Positions 1 to 7,566 of a stretch of DNA of 41,769 nucleotides are shown here, in pieces. Where the stretch lies: NCBI GenBank assembly GCA_052387235.1, contig JBQTJJ010000105.1:1-41769 (forward strand), written 5' to 3'. Position 1 is the stretch's first letter; each line of letters starts with the position of its first letter. The DNA comes from JBQTJJ01 sp052387235. Lineage in GTDB: Bacteria > Actinomycetota > Acidimicrobiia > Acidimicrobiales > GCA-2861595. Both the position numbers and the translations under genes were made by a program. Below the pieces are notes generated by a model. The model saw only the letters and a list, made by a program, of their open reading frames with translations. It was not told the DNA's origin and did no database searches.

Positions 1-613
1 TGTCCTTGATGGTGCGGTACCCGTGGATGTCGCCGTGGGGCGCCAGGGTCTTCTCCGCACGGGTCACCAGCTCGGGGTTGGTGACCGACACCAGGGCGGT
101 GGAGTAGTCGGGGCCGGCCAGCAGGCCCAGGTGGAGCGGGCGGTCGTAGAACATCTCGCCCACCTCGCCCAGGTTGCGCACCTCGGTGCCGAGGGGCGGG
201 GGTGCGGCGCCGAAGGCCATGTCGAGGCACTGCGACGACACGGTGGCGTGCACGCCGCCGCACACGCCGCACGCCCGCGAGCTGATGTCGATGGCGTCGC
301 GGGGGTCACGGCCCTGCAGGATGATCTCGTAGCCCCGGAAGAGCATGGCGCGGGAGTGGGCCTCCACCGCCACCCGGTTCTCGAGGTCGAGCACGCAGTG
401 GACGGCGAGGGCGCCGGCCACCCGTGTCATCGGGTCGATGTTCCAGTCCCGAAGGCGGGGCGGGGCGGCCAGCTGGGCACCGGGGCCCTCCTGGCGACGC
501 ACGTAGCCCTTGGCCGCTGCCGGCGAGACGGCATAGGCGGAGTCGCCCGCTCCCTCGCGCAGTGTGGCCTTCCCGCTCGGGTCGAACTCAATGGGCAGAT
601 TCTTGAAACACAT
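1..613 (-). CDS. hhyL: Group 1h [NiFe] hydrogenase large subunit, N-terminal part (runs off the left edge)
   Basis: This is the catalytic subunit that carries the NiFe(CN)2CO centre and oxidises H2, probably at trace atmospheric levels. About 204 residues are visible. The N-terminal nickel-ligand motif RACGVCGGVH lies at residues 113-122, with C115 and C118 the expected metal ligands; the C-terminal DPCxxC pair is outside the window. The start MCFKNLPIEFD is preceded by a GGGGAG-type ribosome site about 10 bases upstream. The gene follows hhyS on the same strand after a 162-base gap that contains a strong hairpin, and the two are probably cotranscribed. HypC to HypF of the facing cluster would mature this subunit. 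Assignment to group 1h rests on the CGVCGGVH context and on the small-subunit partner, so the subgroup is less certain than the family. Confidence 0.93.
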   Translation of the reverse strand, partial: MCFKNLPIEFDPSGKATLREGAGDSAYAVSPAAAKGYVRRQEGPGAQLAAPPRLRDWNIDPMTRVAGALAVHCVLDLENRVAVEAHSRAMLFRGYEIILQGRDPRDAIDISSRACGVCGGVHATVSSQCLDMAFGAAPPPLGTEVRNLGEVGEMFYDRPLHLGLLAGPDYSTALVSVTNPELVTRAEKTLAPHGDIHGYRTIKD

Positions 614-701
614 GAAAGGCGCTGCTCCCCGTGGTTGCGTCCTGGCCGGTGGCCGGACTGCTCATCTTGGTCATGAGGCTCTTCGGTTCCTGGAACTTCG
701 T

Positions 702-734
702 GGCGGGCGGGGTGGTTGGATCACCCCACCCGCC
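702..734 (-). promoter_or_regulatory. Hairpin between hhyS and hhyL
   Basis: A 13-base arm (702-714) pairs with 722-734 with a single mismatch and a 7-base loop. It sits in the 162-base gap after the hhyS stop and before the hhyL start. No U-tract follows. It could be a partial terminator, an mRNA stabiliser or a processing site setting the ratio of the two subunits; function is inferred only. Confidence 0.5.
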
Positions 735-775
735 GGTACTTCAGCGGTCGGGCCGGCGGCGGAGGCCGCCGGCCG

Positions 776-2128
<1,353 letters not shown>

Positions 2129-2316
2129 GGGAACAGAACCCCCTCGTCTGGGTCGTGGTATGTGTACACTACACCTATCTGGGGCAGCCGTCAGCGGGCT
2201 GTTCGAGAGAAATTTTTCCGCCACGAGCGCCCATCCCTGCCGCGAGATGCAACAGTGGAATGGGTCAGACGGAATCCCGTACGAGCACGACGACGGGCCC
2301 CCGCAGGAGGATCATT
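2129..2316. promoter_or_regulatory. Divergent promoter region between hhyS and the regulator/maturation cluster
   Basis: This 188-base gap separates the leftward hydrogenase genes from the rightward regulator and hyp genes. It contains the palindrome at 2159-2177, an AT-rich patch near 2205-2220 (GAAATTTTTCC) that stands out in GC-rich DNA and may mark a promoter, and the AGGAGG ribosome site of the rightward gene at 2305-2310. Confidence 0.6.
2159..2177. promoter_or_regulatory. Palindromic operator candidate upstream of hhyS (copy 1)
   Basis: The site reads TATGTG-N7-CACCTA, an inverted repeat of TAGGTG with one mismatch. Its near edge is 30 bases from the hhyS ATG. Read toward hhyS it begins TAGGTGTA, the same eight bases as the second copy at 4226-4244 read toward its own gene. 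Likely binders are the PadR-type or winged-helix proteins encoded between the two sites. Confidence 0.6.
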
Positions 2317-2730
2317 GTGGACGAGATGCTGCATCCCCCGAAGTCACAGGCGCTGCGCGAGATGTTCTGGCGCAGCGAGATCCTCCAGGTGATCTACTGG
2401 CTCCGGGGTGAGCAGTTCGGTGTCGGCCCGGCGCGCGACCAGGCCGACGCCAAGATGCTGGAGCGGTTCCTCGGCGTGGACGCCGAGATCGGCGTCCAGT
2501 ACCTGGACCTGCTGGTCGAGCGCGGCGACCTCGAGCGCGAGGGCGACCTGTACCGGCTGTCAGAGGAGGGCGTCCGGGAGGGCGGCCTCGAGTTCGCCTC
2601 CGCGTGGAGCGACCTCACCCGACCCACCCACGGCGAGTGCAGTGCGGACTGCTGGTGCCACAACTCCCCCGACGAGGCGGCGGCGTGTGCGCAGGAGCGG
2701 GCCGCGGCCCATGCCGACCACGACCACTGA
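2317..2730 (+). CDS. Winged-helix-like protein with C-terminal Cys/His metal-binding motif
   Basis: This 137-residue protein starts at GTG with a perfect AGGAGG six bases upstream. Residues 10-100 are predicted helical with a winged-helix flavour (MLERFLGVDAEIGVQYLDLLVERGDLEREGDLYRLSEEG), like small DNA-binding regulators. The C-terminal third is different: HGECSADCWCHN supplies H106, C108, C112, C114 and H115, followed by C124 and a His-rich tail (HADHDH). This could bind iron-sulfur, zinc or nickel. The gene is the first of the rightward cluster and divergent from hhyS, ending 7 bases before a PadR regulator. A metal- or redox-sensing regulator of the hydrogenase is a reasonable inference. 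A small maturation or metallochaperone accessory is the alternative. I do not recognise a named family. Confidence 0.75.
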   Translation: MDEMLHPPKSQALREMFWRSEILQVIYWLRGEQFGVGPARDQADAKMLERFLGVDAEIGVQYLDLLVERGDLEREGDLYRLSEEGVREGGLEFASAWSDLTRPTHGECSADCWCHNSPDEAAACAQERAAAHADHDH

Positions 2731-2737
2731 GGCGACC

Positions 2738-3160
2738 ATGACTTCCGAGAGCAAGCAGAAGAAGGGACTCGAGGAGCCCCAGGGCGGCCTGCCCCGCAAC
2801 TACCTGCGGGCCAGCCTCCTGCTCCTGATCGGCGAATCCCCCGCCCACGGCTACGACCTGCTCGACCAGATCGCCCAGCTCGGCCTGCGCAGCGTCGACC
2901 CCGGCGGGTTGTACCGCACCCTGCGGGTTATGGAGGACGACGGCCTGGTGGCGTCGAGTTGGGAGCACTCGAGCGCCGGCCCCGCCCGCCGCACCTACCG
3001 CCTCACCCCCGACGGGGTCGACTGGCTCCACGCCTGGGCCGGCGCCCTGCGGGAGAGCCACCGCTACCTCTCGGCGTACCTGGCTCGCTACGACGACATC
3101 GCGGGCTCGGTGTCGTCCCCCGGCCCGGCCACGCCGGCCGAGGTCACGTTCCTCCCGTGA
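2738..3160 (+). CDS. PadR-family transcriptional regulator
   Basis: The 140-residue product has the full PadR winged helix: SLLLLIGESPAHGYDLLDQI at residues 26-45, then GGLYRTLRVMEDDGLVASSWE and GPARRTYRLTPDG. A C-terminal helix (residues 95-120) is the usual dimerisation arm. PadR proteins are usually repressors binding inverted repeats upstream of divergent or nearby genes. Here the gene lies between two copies of a TAGGTG-N7-CACCTA palindrome, one before hhyS and one before the coiled-coil gene at 4288, which makes it the leading candidate for their ligand. It is seven bases downstream of the Cys/His winged-helix gene and probably cotranscribed. Effector is unknown. Confidence 0.9.
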   Translation: MTSESKQKKGLEEPQGGLPRNYLRASLLLLIGESPAHGYDLLDQIAQLGLRSVDPGGLYRTLRVMEDDGLVASSWEHSSAGPARRTYRLTPDGVDWLHAWAGALRESHRYLSAYLARYDDIAGSVSSPGPATPAEVTFLP

Positions 3161-3224
3161 CCGGCCCGGGAGGCCGGCCCATCCGGCGATCACGGGACCT
3201 CGGTCCCGCAGGGAGCGAGGGTCC

Positions 3225-4031
3225 GTGACGGCCGTCCAGCCCGACCTCTCCTATGTGGCGCCGGCCGAGAGCGGCCTGCGCATCGCCGTCGCCGGCAAGG
3301 GCGGCGCCGGCAAGACCACCGTCTCGGCCACGCTCTCGCGGCTGCTGGCCCGGCGGGGCCATCCGGTGCTGGTCATCGACGGGGACAGCAACCCCAACGT
3401 GGCCGTGGCCCTGGGCGTGTCCCAGGCCGACGCCGCCGCCATCCCGCCGCTGCCTCTCGGGCTCGTCTCGCGCCGCATGGACGGCCCCGCTCTCAAGGAC
3501 CCGGTCGCCAGCATCGTCGAGCGCTTCGGCACCACCGCCCCCGACGGGGTGTCGGTGGTGCACATGGCCATGCCGGCCCACGCCGACGAGGGCTGCCTGT
3601 GCTCCTCGCACGCCACCGTGAGCGCCATCCTGGCCGACACGGGTCGCACGCGCGAATCGGTCACCCTGCTCGACCTCGAGGCGTCCCCGGAGAACTTCAG
3701 CCGGGGGACCACCCGCCACGTCGACGCCCTCCTCTTCGTCGTCGAGCCCTATTACCGTTCGCTGGAGACGGCCCGGCGCATGGGCGTGCTGGCGGCCGAG
3801 CTGCCCATCCCCCGCGTGTGGGTGGTGGCCAACAAGCTGCGCTCGCCCGAGGACGTCGAGGCCATCGAGGAGTTCTTCACCAACCACAAGCTCCACGTGG
3901 CCGCCCGCGTGCCGTGGGCCGACGCCGTGCTCGACGCCGACAAGGAGGGCGTCCCCCTCCTCGACTACGACCCGGACAGCCCGGTCGTGGCCGCCGTCGA
4001 CGCCCTGGCCGACGCCCTCCTGGCCGGGTAG
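3225..4031 (+). CDS. CooC-like MinD/ParA-family ATPase, probable nickel-insertion factor
   Basis: The 268-residue protein is a deviant-Walker P-loop ATPase: AVAGKGGAGKTT at residues 21-32, IDGDSNPN at 51-58, and later LLDLEASPENF and VANKL motifs. It carries a CLC motif (C124, C126) followed by H129, matching the CXC metal site conserved in CooC, which binds Ni or Zn at the dimer interface and helps load nickel into carbon monoxide dehydrogenase. No CODH gene is present. Its position inside a hydrogenase maturation cluster suggests it serves the hydrogenase, perhaps alongside or instead of HypB, which is absent from the window. GTG start with GGGAG upstream. A long hairpin follows 15 bases after the stop. 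Family is clear; substrate enzyme is inferred. Confidence 0.85.
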   Translation: MTAVQPDLSYVAPAESGLRIAVAGKGGAGKTTVSATLSRLLARRGHPVLVIDGDSNPNVAVALGVSQADAAAIPPLPLGLVSRRMDGPALKDPVASIVERFGTTAPDGVSVVHMAMPAHADEGCLCSSHATVSAILADTGRTRESVTLLDLEASPENFSRGTTRHVDALLFVVEPYYRSLETARRMGVLAAELPIPRVWVVANKLRSPEDVEAIEEFFTNHKLHVAARVPWADAVLDADKEGVPLLDYDPDSPVVAAVDALADALLAG

Positions 4032-4046
4032 CCGCTCCCCCTTCCG

Positions 4047-4097
4047 CTTCTGGTAGCCGGAATGACATGGTTTCCGTGTCGTCCCGGCCACCAGAAG
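4047..4097 (+). terminator. Long hairpin, copy A of a repeated terminator-like element
   Basis: A 51-base imperfect palindrome begins 15 bases after the ATPase stop. CTTCTGGT at 4047-4054 pairs with ACCAGAAG at 4090-4097. Inner arms GCCGG/CCGGC and a GACATGG-TTT-CCGTGTC apex complete it with few mismatches. The right arm is nearly identical to that of the hairpin at 22109-22167, and the apex matches that at 40795-40845. There is no U-tract, as is common for actinobacterial terminators. Confidence 0.65.
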
Positions 4098-4225
4098 TGT
4101 CCCCGAGGCGGGCCTCGTCGGCCAGGGCGAGCTGGGCCACCCGCCGGGTCACCGTCCGATGGCGGCGCGCCATCGTGGCAATTTCGCCGAAGAACTCGAC
4201 GAATCGGGCACCGTTCGGTGTCCGG

Positions 4226-4244
4226 TAGGTGTAACCTTCACCTA
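4226..4244. promoter_or_regulatory. Palindromic operator candidate upstream of the coiled-coil gene (copy 2)
   Basis: The site is a perfect inverted repeat, TAGGTG-N7-CACCTA, ending 43 bases before the GTG at 4288. It matches the site upstream of hhyS in arm sequence, 7-base spacing and distance from its gene. This suggests the coiled-coil gene, and possibly hypC onward, belongs to the same regulon as the hydrogenase. Confidence 0.65.
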
Positions 4245-4287
4245 TTCGGAAGCTCACCACTACCGCACGCCACGCCGGGAGCCGGCA

Positions 4288-4566
4288 GTGAGCGGCTGGG
4301 CCGTCGCGTCGGTGATCGGTGCCGTGCTGGCCGCCGGCATCGTCGCCATCCTCGTCTGGATCTCGCGCGCGGTGGTGCGCACGGCCGAGAACGCCCGGGA
4401 GCTGATCATCGCCCTCGAACAGGTGCAGGCCAACACCGTGGTGCTGGCCGACCTGGAGGCACAGACGGAGGCCACGGCCCGGGTGGCAGCGGACGCCACG
4501 CGGGCGTTCCACCAGTTGCACGAGCAGCAGTCGCAAAGGGACGGTCATGACCCGGACGGGGCCTGA
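4288..4566 (+). CDS. Small single-pass membrane protein with coiled coil
   Basis: The 92-residue protein begins MSGWAVASVIGAVLAAGIVAILVWISRAVV, a single transmembrane helix (about residues 4-26). An amphipathic, Ala/Glu/Gln-rich helix follows, likely a coiled coil (ENARELIIALEQVQANTVVLADLEAQTEATARVAADATRAFHQLHEQQ). The frame is open back to 4159, but I chose GTG 4288 because GGGAG lies 5-10 bases upstream and the upstream part would overlap the palindrome. Its promoter shares an operator with hhyS, so it is probably expressed with the hydrogenase. It could anchor the soluble hydrogenase or its electron acceptor at the membrane. That role is speculative; no named family is recognised. Confidence 0.7.
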   Translation: MSGWAVASVIGAVLAAGIVAILVWISRAVVRTAENARELIIALEQVQANTVVLADLEAQTEATARVAADATRAFHQLHEQQSQRDGHDPDGA

Positions 4567-4689
4567 GACCTTCCCGAGAACGTCCCGAGGCACGGTATCC
4601 TCAGGAGTGGTACTGCCCCCCGGACCGGGCGTTCCGCCCGCCGGCGAGGGGACCGTCGCCGAACCCAGTCGAATACCAGGAGGCGCGCC

Positions 4690-4968
4690 ATGTGTCTAGG
4701 CATCCCCGGCCAGGTGGTCGAGATCACCAACCCGGACGAGCACAGGGCCATCGCCGAGGTCGACGGCGTGCGCCGTGAGATCAACGTCGGCCTGGTGATG
4801 GGCGACGCCGGCGGTCTCAAGGTCGGCGACTGGGTCCTGATCCACGTCGGCTTCGCCATGACGAAGATCGACGAGGAGGAGGCGGCCCGCAACCTCGCCT
4901 GGCTCAAGGAGCTTGGCAGCGTCTACGACGACGAGATCGACCAGTTCCGGGAGAGCACCCCGCTGTGA
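4690..4968 (+). CDS. hypC: Hydrogenase maturation chaperone HypC
   Basis: HypC (92 aa) binds HypD and carries the Fe(CN)2CO moiety to the large subunit. The start MCLGIPGQVVEI has the essential Cys at position 2, exposed after Met removal. The core AEVDGVRREINVGLV and VGDWVLIHVGFAMTKID are typical, and the length is normal. AGGAGG lies nine bases upstream. The stop overlaps the GTG of the next gene (GTGA), so the SIS/HypC-like fusion is translationally coupled to it. Confidence 0.96.
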   Translation: MCLGIPGQVVEITNPDEHRAIAEVDGVRREINVGLVMGDAGGLKVGDWVLIHVGFAMTKIDEEEAARNLAWLKELGSVYDDEIDQFRESTPL

Positions 4969-5783
4969 CGTCCGCACCCGAGCCCGTCCCGGCCTCCGGG
5001 CCCGGCGCCTCGGGGGACAGCGCAGCCACGGCCGACCTGGCCTCGGACCTGGCGCGCGCCTCGCTCGCCCTGGCCCGCCGCTTCTTCGCCGGCGGCACCA
5101 TGTGGTGCTGCTCGCCGGCGTGGCCGTACCACTCCCACCACATCGCGGTGGAGTTCGTCCACCCGGTGATCATGGGCAAGCGGGCCCTGCCCGCCGTCAC
5201 CGTCCCCCCCGACGAGGACCTGCTGGCGTTCCTGCGCACCACGGCCCGCACGGGCGACATGATCGTCGTGGTGGCGCCGGCCGACGACCCGGCGGTGGCC
5301 GCCGTCATGCGGCGGGGTGACGCGTGGGGCGTCGAGACGGTCTGGATCGGGGCCGGCCCCCGCCCGCCGGCGGGCTCGGCCAAGCACGTGCTGTGGCTCG
5401 AGACCGAGGACCCGCTGGAGGCGTCCGAGCAGTTCGTGCGGATCTACCACCTGCTCTGGGAGCTGGCCCACGTGTGCTTCGAGCACCGGGGCCTGCTGAA
5501 GCCCGACCTGTGCCTGGACGACGTCTGCATCACCTGCTCCGACGAGGGCAGGCCGGCCGAGGTCCTGGCGGTGGTGAGCGACGACGAGGTGCTGGTCCGC
5601 ACGGCCGAGGGCAGGGAGTCGGTCGACACCTCGATCATCGACCGGCCGTCACCAGGCGACCTCCTGCTGGTCCACGCCGGCACCGCCATCGGCCCCCTGA
5701 ACCTGACGGCACCGGGCGGGGATGGGGTCCCCGCCTCGGGGAGGAGGCCGGGGTTGGGGCCCCGGCCGGGCAACGAACAATGA
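4965..5783 (+). CDS. SIS-like domain fused to an internal HypC/HupF-like domain
   Basis: The 272-residue protein has two parts. Residues about 25-175 resemble a degenerate phosphosugar-isomerase (SIS/GmhA) fold: HHIAVEFVHPVIMGKRALPAVTV, TGDMIVVVAPADDPAVAAVM and a helical EASEQFVRIYHLLWELAHVCFEH. The usual GNGGSA loop is replaced by GTMWCCSPAWPYHSHH, which has two Cys and three His. Residues about 183-245 look like HypC/HupF: CLDDVCITCSDEGRPAEV and VDTSIIDRPSPGDLLLVHAGTAIG. In true HypC the key Cys is residue 2; here the candidates C188 and C191 are internal, so the chemistry must differ. It overlaps hypC by GTGA and the next SIS gene by ATGA, so all three are coupled. A role in delivering or protecting an iron-ligand intermediate is inference. 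Confidence 0.8.
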   Translation: MTSAPEPVPASGPGASGDSAATADLASDLARASLALARRFFAGGTMWCCSPAWPYHSHHIAVEFVHPVIMGKRALPAVTVPPDEDLLAFLRTTARTGDMIVVVAPADDPAVAAVMRRGDAWGVETVWIGAGPRPPAGSAKHVLWLETEDPLEASEQFVRIYHLLWELAHVCFEHRGLLKPDLCLDDVCITCSDEGRPAEVLAVVSDDEVLVRTAEGRESVDTSIIDRPSPGDLLLVHAGTAIGPLNLTAPGGDGVPASGRRPGLGPRPGNEQ

Positions 5784-6442
5784 CGCCGGAGGCGACCGAC
5801 TTCCTCTACCCGTTCATCGAGAACGAGGAGACGGATGCCGTCGCGCTGCTGGCCGACCTGGCCACGTCGGCGGTGGGCAAGTGGCGCCAGAGCACCGACC
5901 TGCGCAACGCCTCCCTCGCCGCCCTCGATGCCCAGATCCGCGCCGCCGGCGCGGCCATGGCCGAGCGGGTCGTCGCCGGCGGCCAGATCTTCGCCATGGG
6001 CAACGGCGGCAGCGCCACCGACGCCGAGGCCTTCGCCCGGCTGTGCACCCGCCCGCCGCACGGCGTCCCGGTGGGTGCCCGCTCGCTGGTGGTCGACCAG
6101 GCCGTCCTCACCGCCCTGTCCAACGACATCTCGTTCGAGGTGGTGTTCTCCCGGCAGCTCATCGCCTTCGCCCGGGAGCACGACGTGGTGATCGGGTTCT
6201 CCACCAGCGGGAACTCCGACAACTTGATGATGGCGTACGCCGAGGCGCGCAAGCGCCACCTGCTCACCGTCGGCCTGGCCGGCTACGACGGTGGCCGCAT
6301 GGGGGCCAGCCCGGACGTGGCCCACTGCCTCACCGTGCACTCGGACAGCGTCCACCGCATCCAGGAATCGCAGTCGGCCGTCGCCCACGCCCTGTGGGAA
6401 GCCATGCAGACCGAGCTCCGTCAGAAGGGGGCAGCAGCGTGA
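5780..6442 (+). CDS. SIS-domain protein, GmhA-like, embedded in the hyp operon
   Basis: The 220-residue product has a clear SIS fold: AMGNGGSATDAEAFARL at residues 72-88, HDVVIGFSTSGNSDNLMMAYAEARKRHLLTVGLAGYDGG, then a C-terminal RIQESQSAVAHALWEAM helix. It resembles D-sedoheptulose-7-phosphate isomerase (GmhA), but no heptose or lipopolysaccharide gene is nearby. The stretch after the GNGGS loop (TRPPHGVPVGARS) lacks the obvious catalytic Glu context of GmhA. It overlaps the SIS/HypC fusion upstream (ATGA) and hypD downstream (GTGA), which argues for a role in hydrogenase maturation. The two adjacent SIS proteins may form a hetero-oligomer. Substrate unknown. Confidence 0.85.
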   Translation: MTPEATDFLYPFIENEETDAVALLADLATSAVGKWRQSTDLRNASLAALDAQIRAAGAAMAERVVAGGQIFAMGNGGSATDAEAFARLCTRPPHGVPVGARSLVVDQAVLTALSNDISFEVVFSRQLIAFAREHDVVIGFSTSGNSDNLMMAYAEARKRHLLTVGLAGYDGGRMGASPDVAHCLTVHSDSVHRIQESQSAVAHALWEAMQTELRQKGAAA

Positions 6443-7566
6443 AGTTCGTCGACGAGTACCGGGATCCGGCCGCGGCACGGATCGCACTCGAGGAGATCAA
6501 CTCCTTGGCCGGCTCCGCCCGCCATCTCAAGTTCATGGAGGTGTGCGGCGGCCATACCCACACCATCTACAAGCACGGGATCGAGAACATCCTCCCGGAC
6601 AACGTGGAGCTGGTGCACGGGCCGGGCTGTCCGGTCTGCGTGATCCCCATGGGCCGGGTCGACGACGCCATCGCCATCGCCAGGACGCCCGGGATCACGT
6701 TCACGTCGTTCGGCGACATGATGCGGGTGCCGGGCAGCGACGGGAACCTGCTCGACGCCAAGGCCAAGGGCGCCGACGTGCGGATGGTGTACTCCCCCCT
6801 CGACGCCCTGCGCATCGCCCGGGACAACCCCGACCGCGAGGTGGTGTTCTTCGCCATCGGCTTCGAGACCACGGCCCCGTCCACCGCCATCACCCTGATG
6901 AAGGCCCGGGCCGCCGGCATCACCAACTTCAGCGTGTTCTGCAACCACGTGCTGATCGTCCCGCCGGTGCGGGCCATCCTCGACTCGCCCGACCTGCGCC
7001 TCGACGGCTTCATCGGCCCGGGCCACGTCAGCACGGTCATCGGCAACCGGCCCTACCGGTTCGTCCCAGCCGACTACCACCTGCCCCTGGTCACGGCCGG
7101 CTTCGAGCCGCTCGACCTGCTGCAGTCCATCGTCATGCTGCTCCGCCAGCTGCGCGACGGCCGGTGCGAGGTGGAGAACCAGTACACCCGGGCCGTGCGC
7201 GACGAGGGCAACCTCAAGGCCCTCGAGATCATGAGCGAGGTGTTCCAGATCCGTCCCCACTTCGAGTGGAGGGGCCTGGGCTTCATCTCCCAGAGCGCGC
7301 TGAAGCTGAGCGACGCCTTCGCCCCGTGGGACGCGGAGCTGCGCTTCTCCGTGCCCGGCGTGCGGGTCGCCGATCCCAAGGCGTGCCAGTGCGGCGAGGT
7401 GCTGAAGGGCGTCATCAAGCCCTGGGACTGCAAGGTGTTCGGCACCGCCTGCACCCCCGAGACCCCCATCGGGACGTGCATGGTGTCCTCCGAGGGCGCC
7501 TGCGCCGCCTATTACAACTACGGCCGGTTCACCAAGGCGGCGCGGATCCCGGTCCGCTCGGCATGA
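6439..7566 (+). CDS. hypD: Hydrogenase maturation factor HypD
   Basis: HypD is the [4Fe-4S] scaffold on which Fe(CN)2CO is assembled together with HypC. The 375-residue protein is of usual length. Diagnostic motifs are FMEVCGGHTHTIYKHGIE, HGPGCPVCVIP, FFAIGFETTAP, SVFCNHVLIVPP and the C-terminal Cys-rich part (CQCGEVLKGVIKPWDCKVFG, then TCMVSSEGACAAYYNYGR). GTG start overlaps the preceding stop, and its own TGA overlaps the hypE ATG. All expected cysteines appear present. Confidence 0.97.
   Translation: MKFVDEYRDPAAARIALEEINSLAGSARHLKFMEVCGGHTHTIYKHGIENILPDNVELVHGPGCPVCVIPMGRVDDAIAIARTPGITFTSFGDMMRVPGSDGNLLDAKAKGADVRMVYSPLDALRIARDNPDREVVFFAIGFETTAPSTAITLMKARAAGITNFSVFCNHVLIVPPVRAILDSPDLRLDGFIGPGHVSTVIGNRPYRFVPADYHLPLVTAGFEPLDLLQSIVMLLRQLRDGRCEVENQYTRAVRDEGNLKALEIMSEVFQIRPHFEWRGLGFISQSALKLSDAFAPWDAELRFSVPGVRVADPKACQCGEVLKGVIKPWDCKVFGTACTPETPIGTCMVSSEGACAAYYNYGRFTKAARIPVRSA

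Noticed and set aside
4596..4601. TATCCT as a -10 element for hypC
   Set aside because: No reasonable -35 lies upstream and hypC has a strong ribosome site 85 bases further on; readthrough from the upstream gene is equally likely.
6291..7562. Frame extending hypE upstream through hypD
   Set aside because: The extension is a shifted reading of hypD; the hypE ATG overlaps the hypD stop, as for the other genes of the operon.
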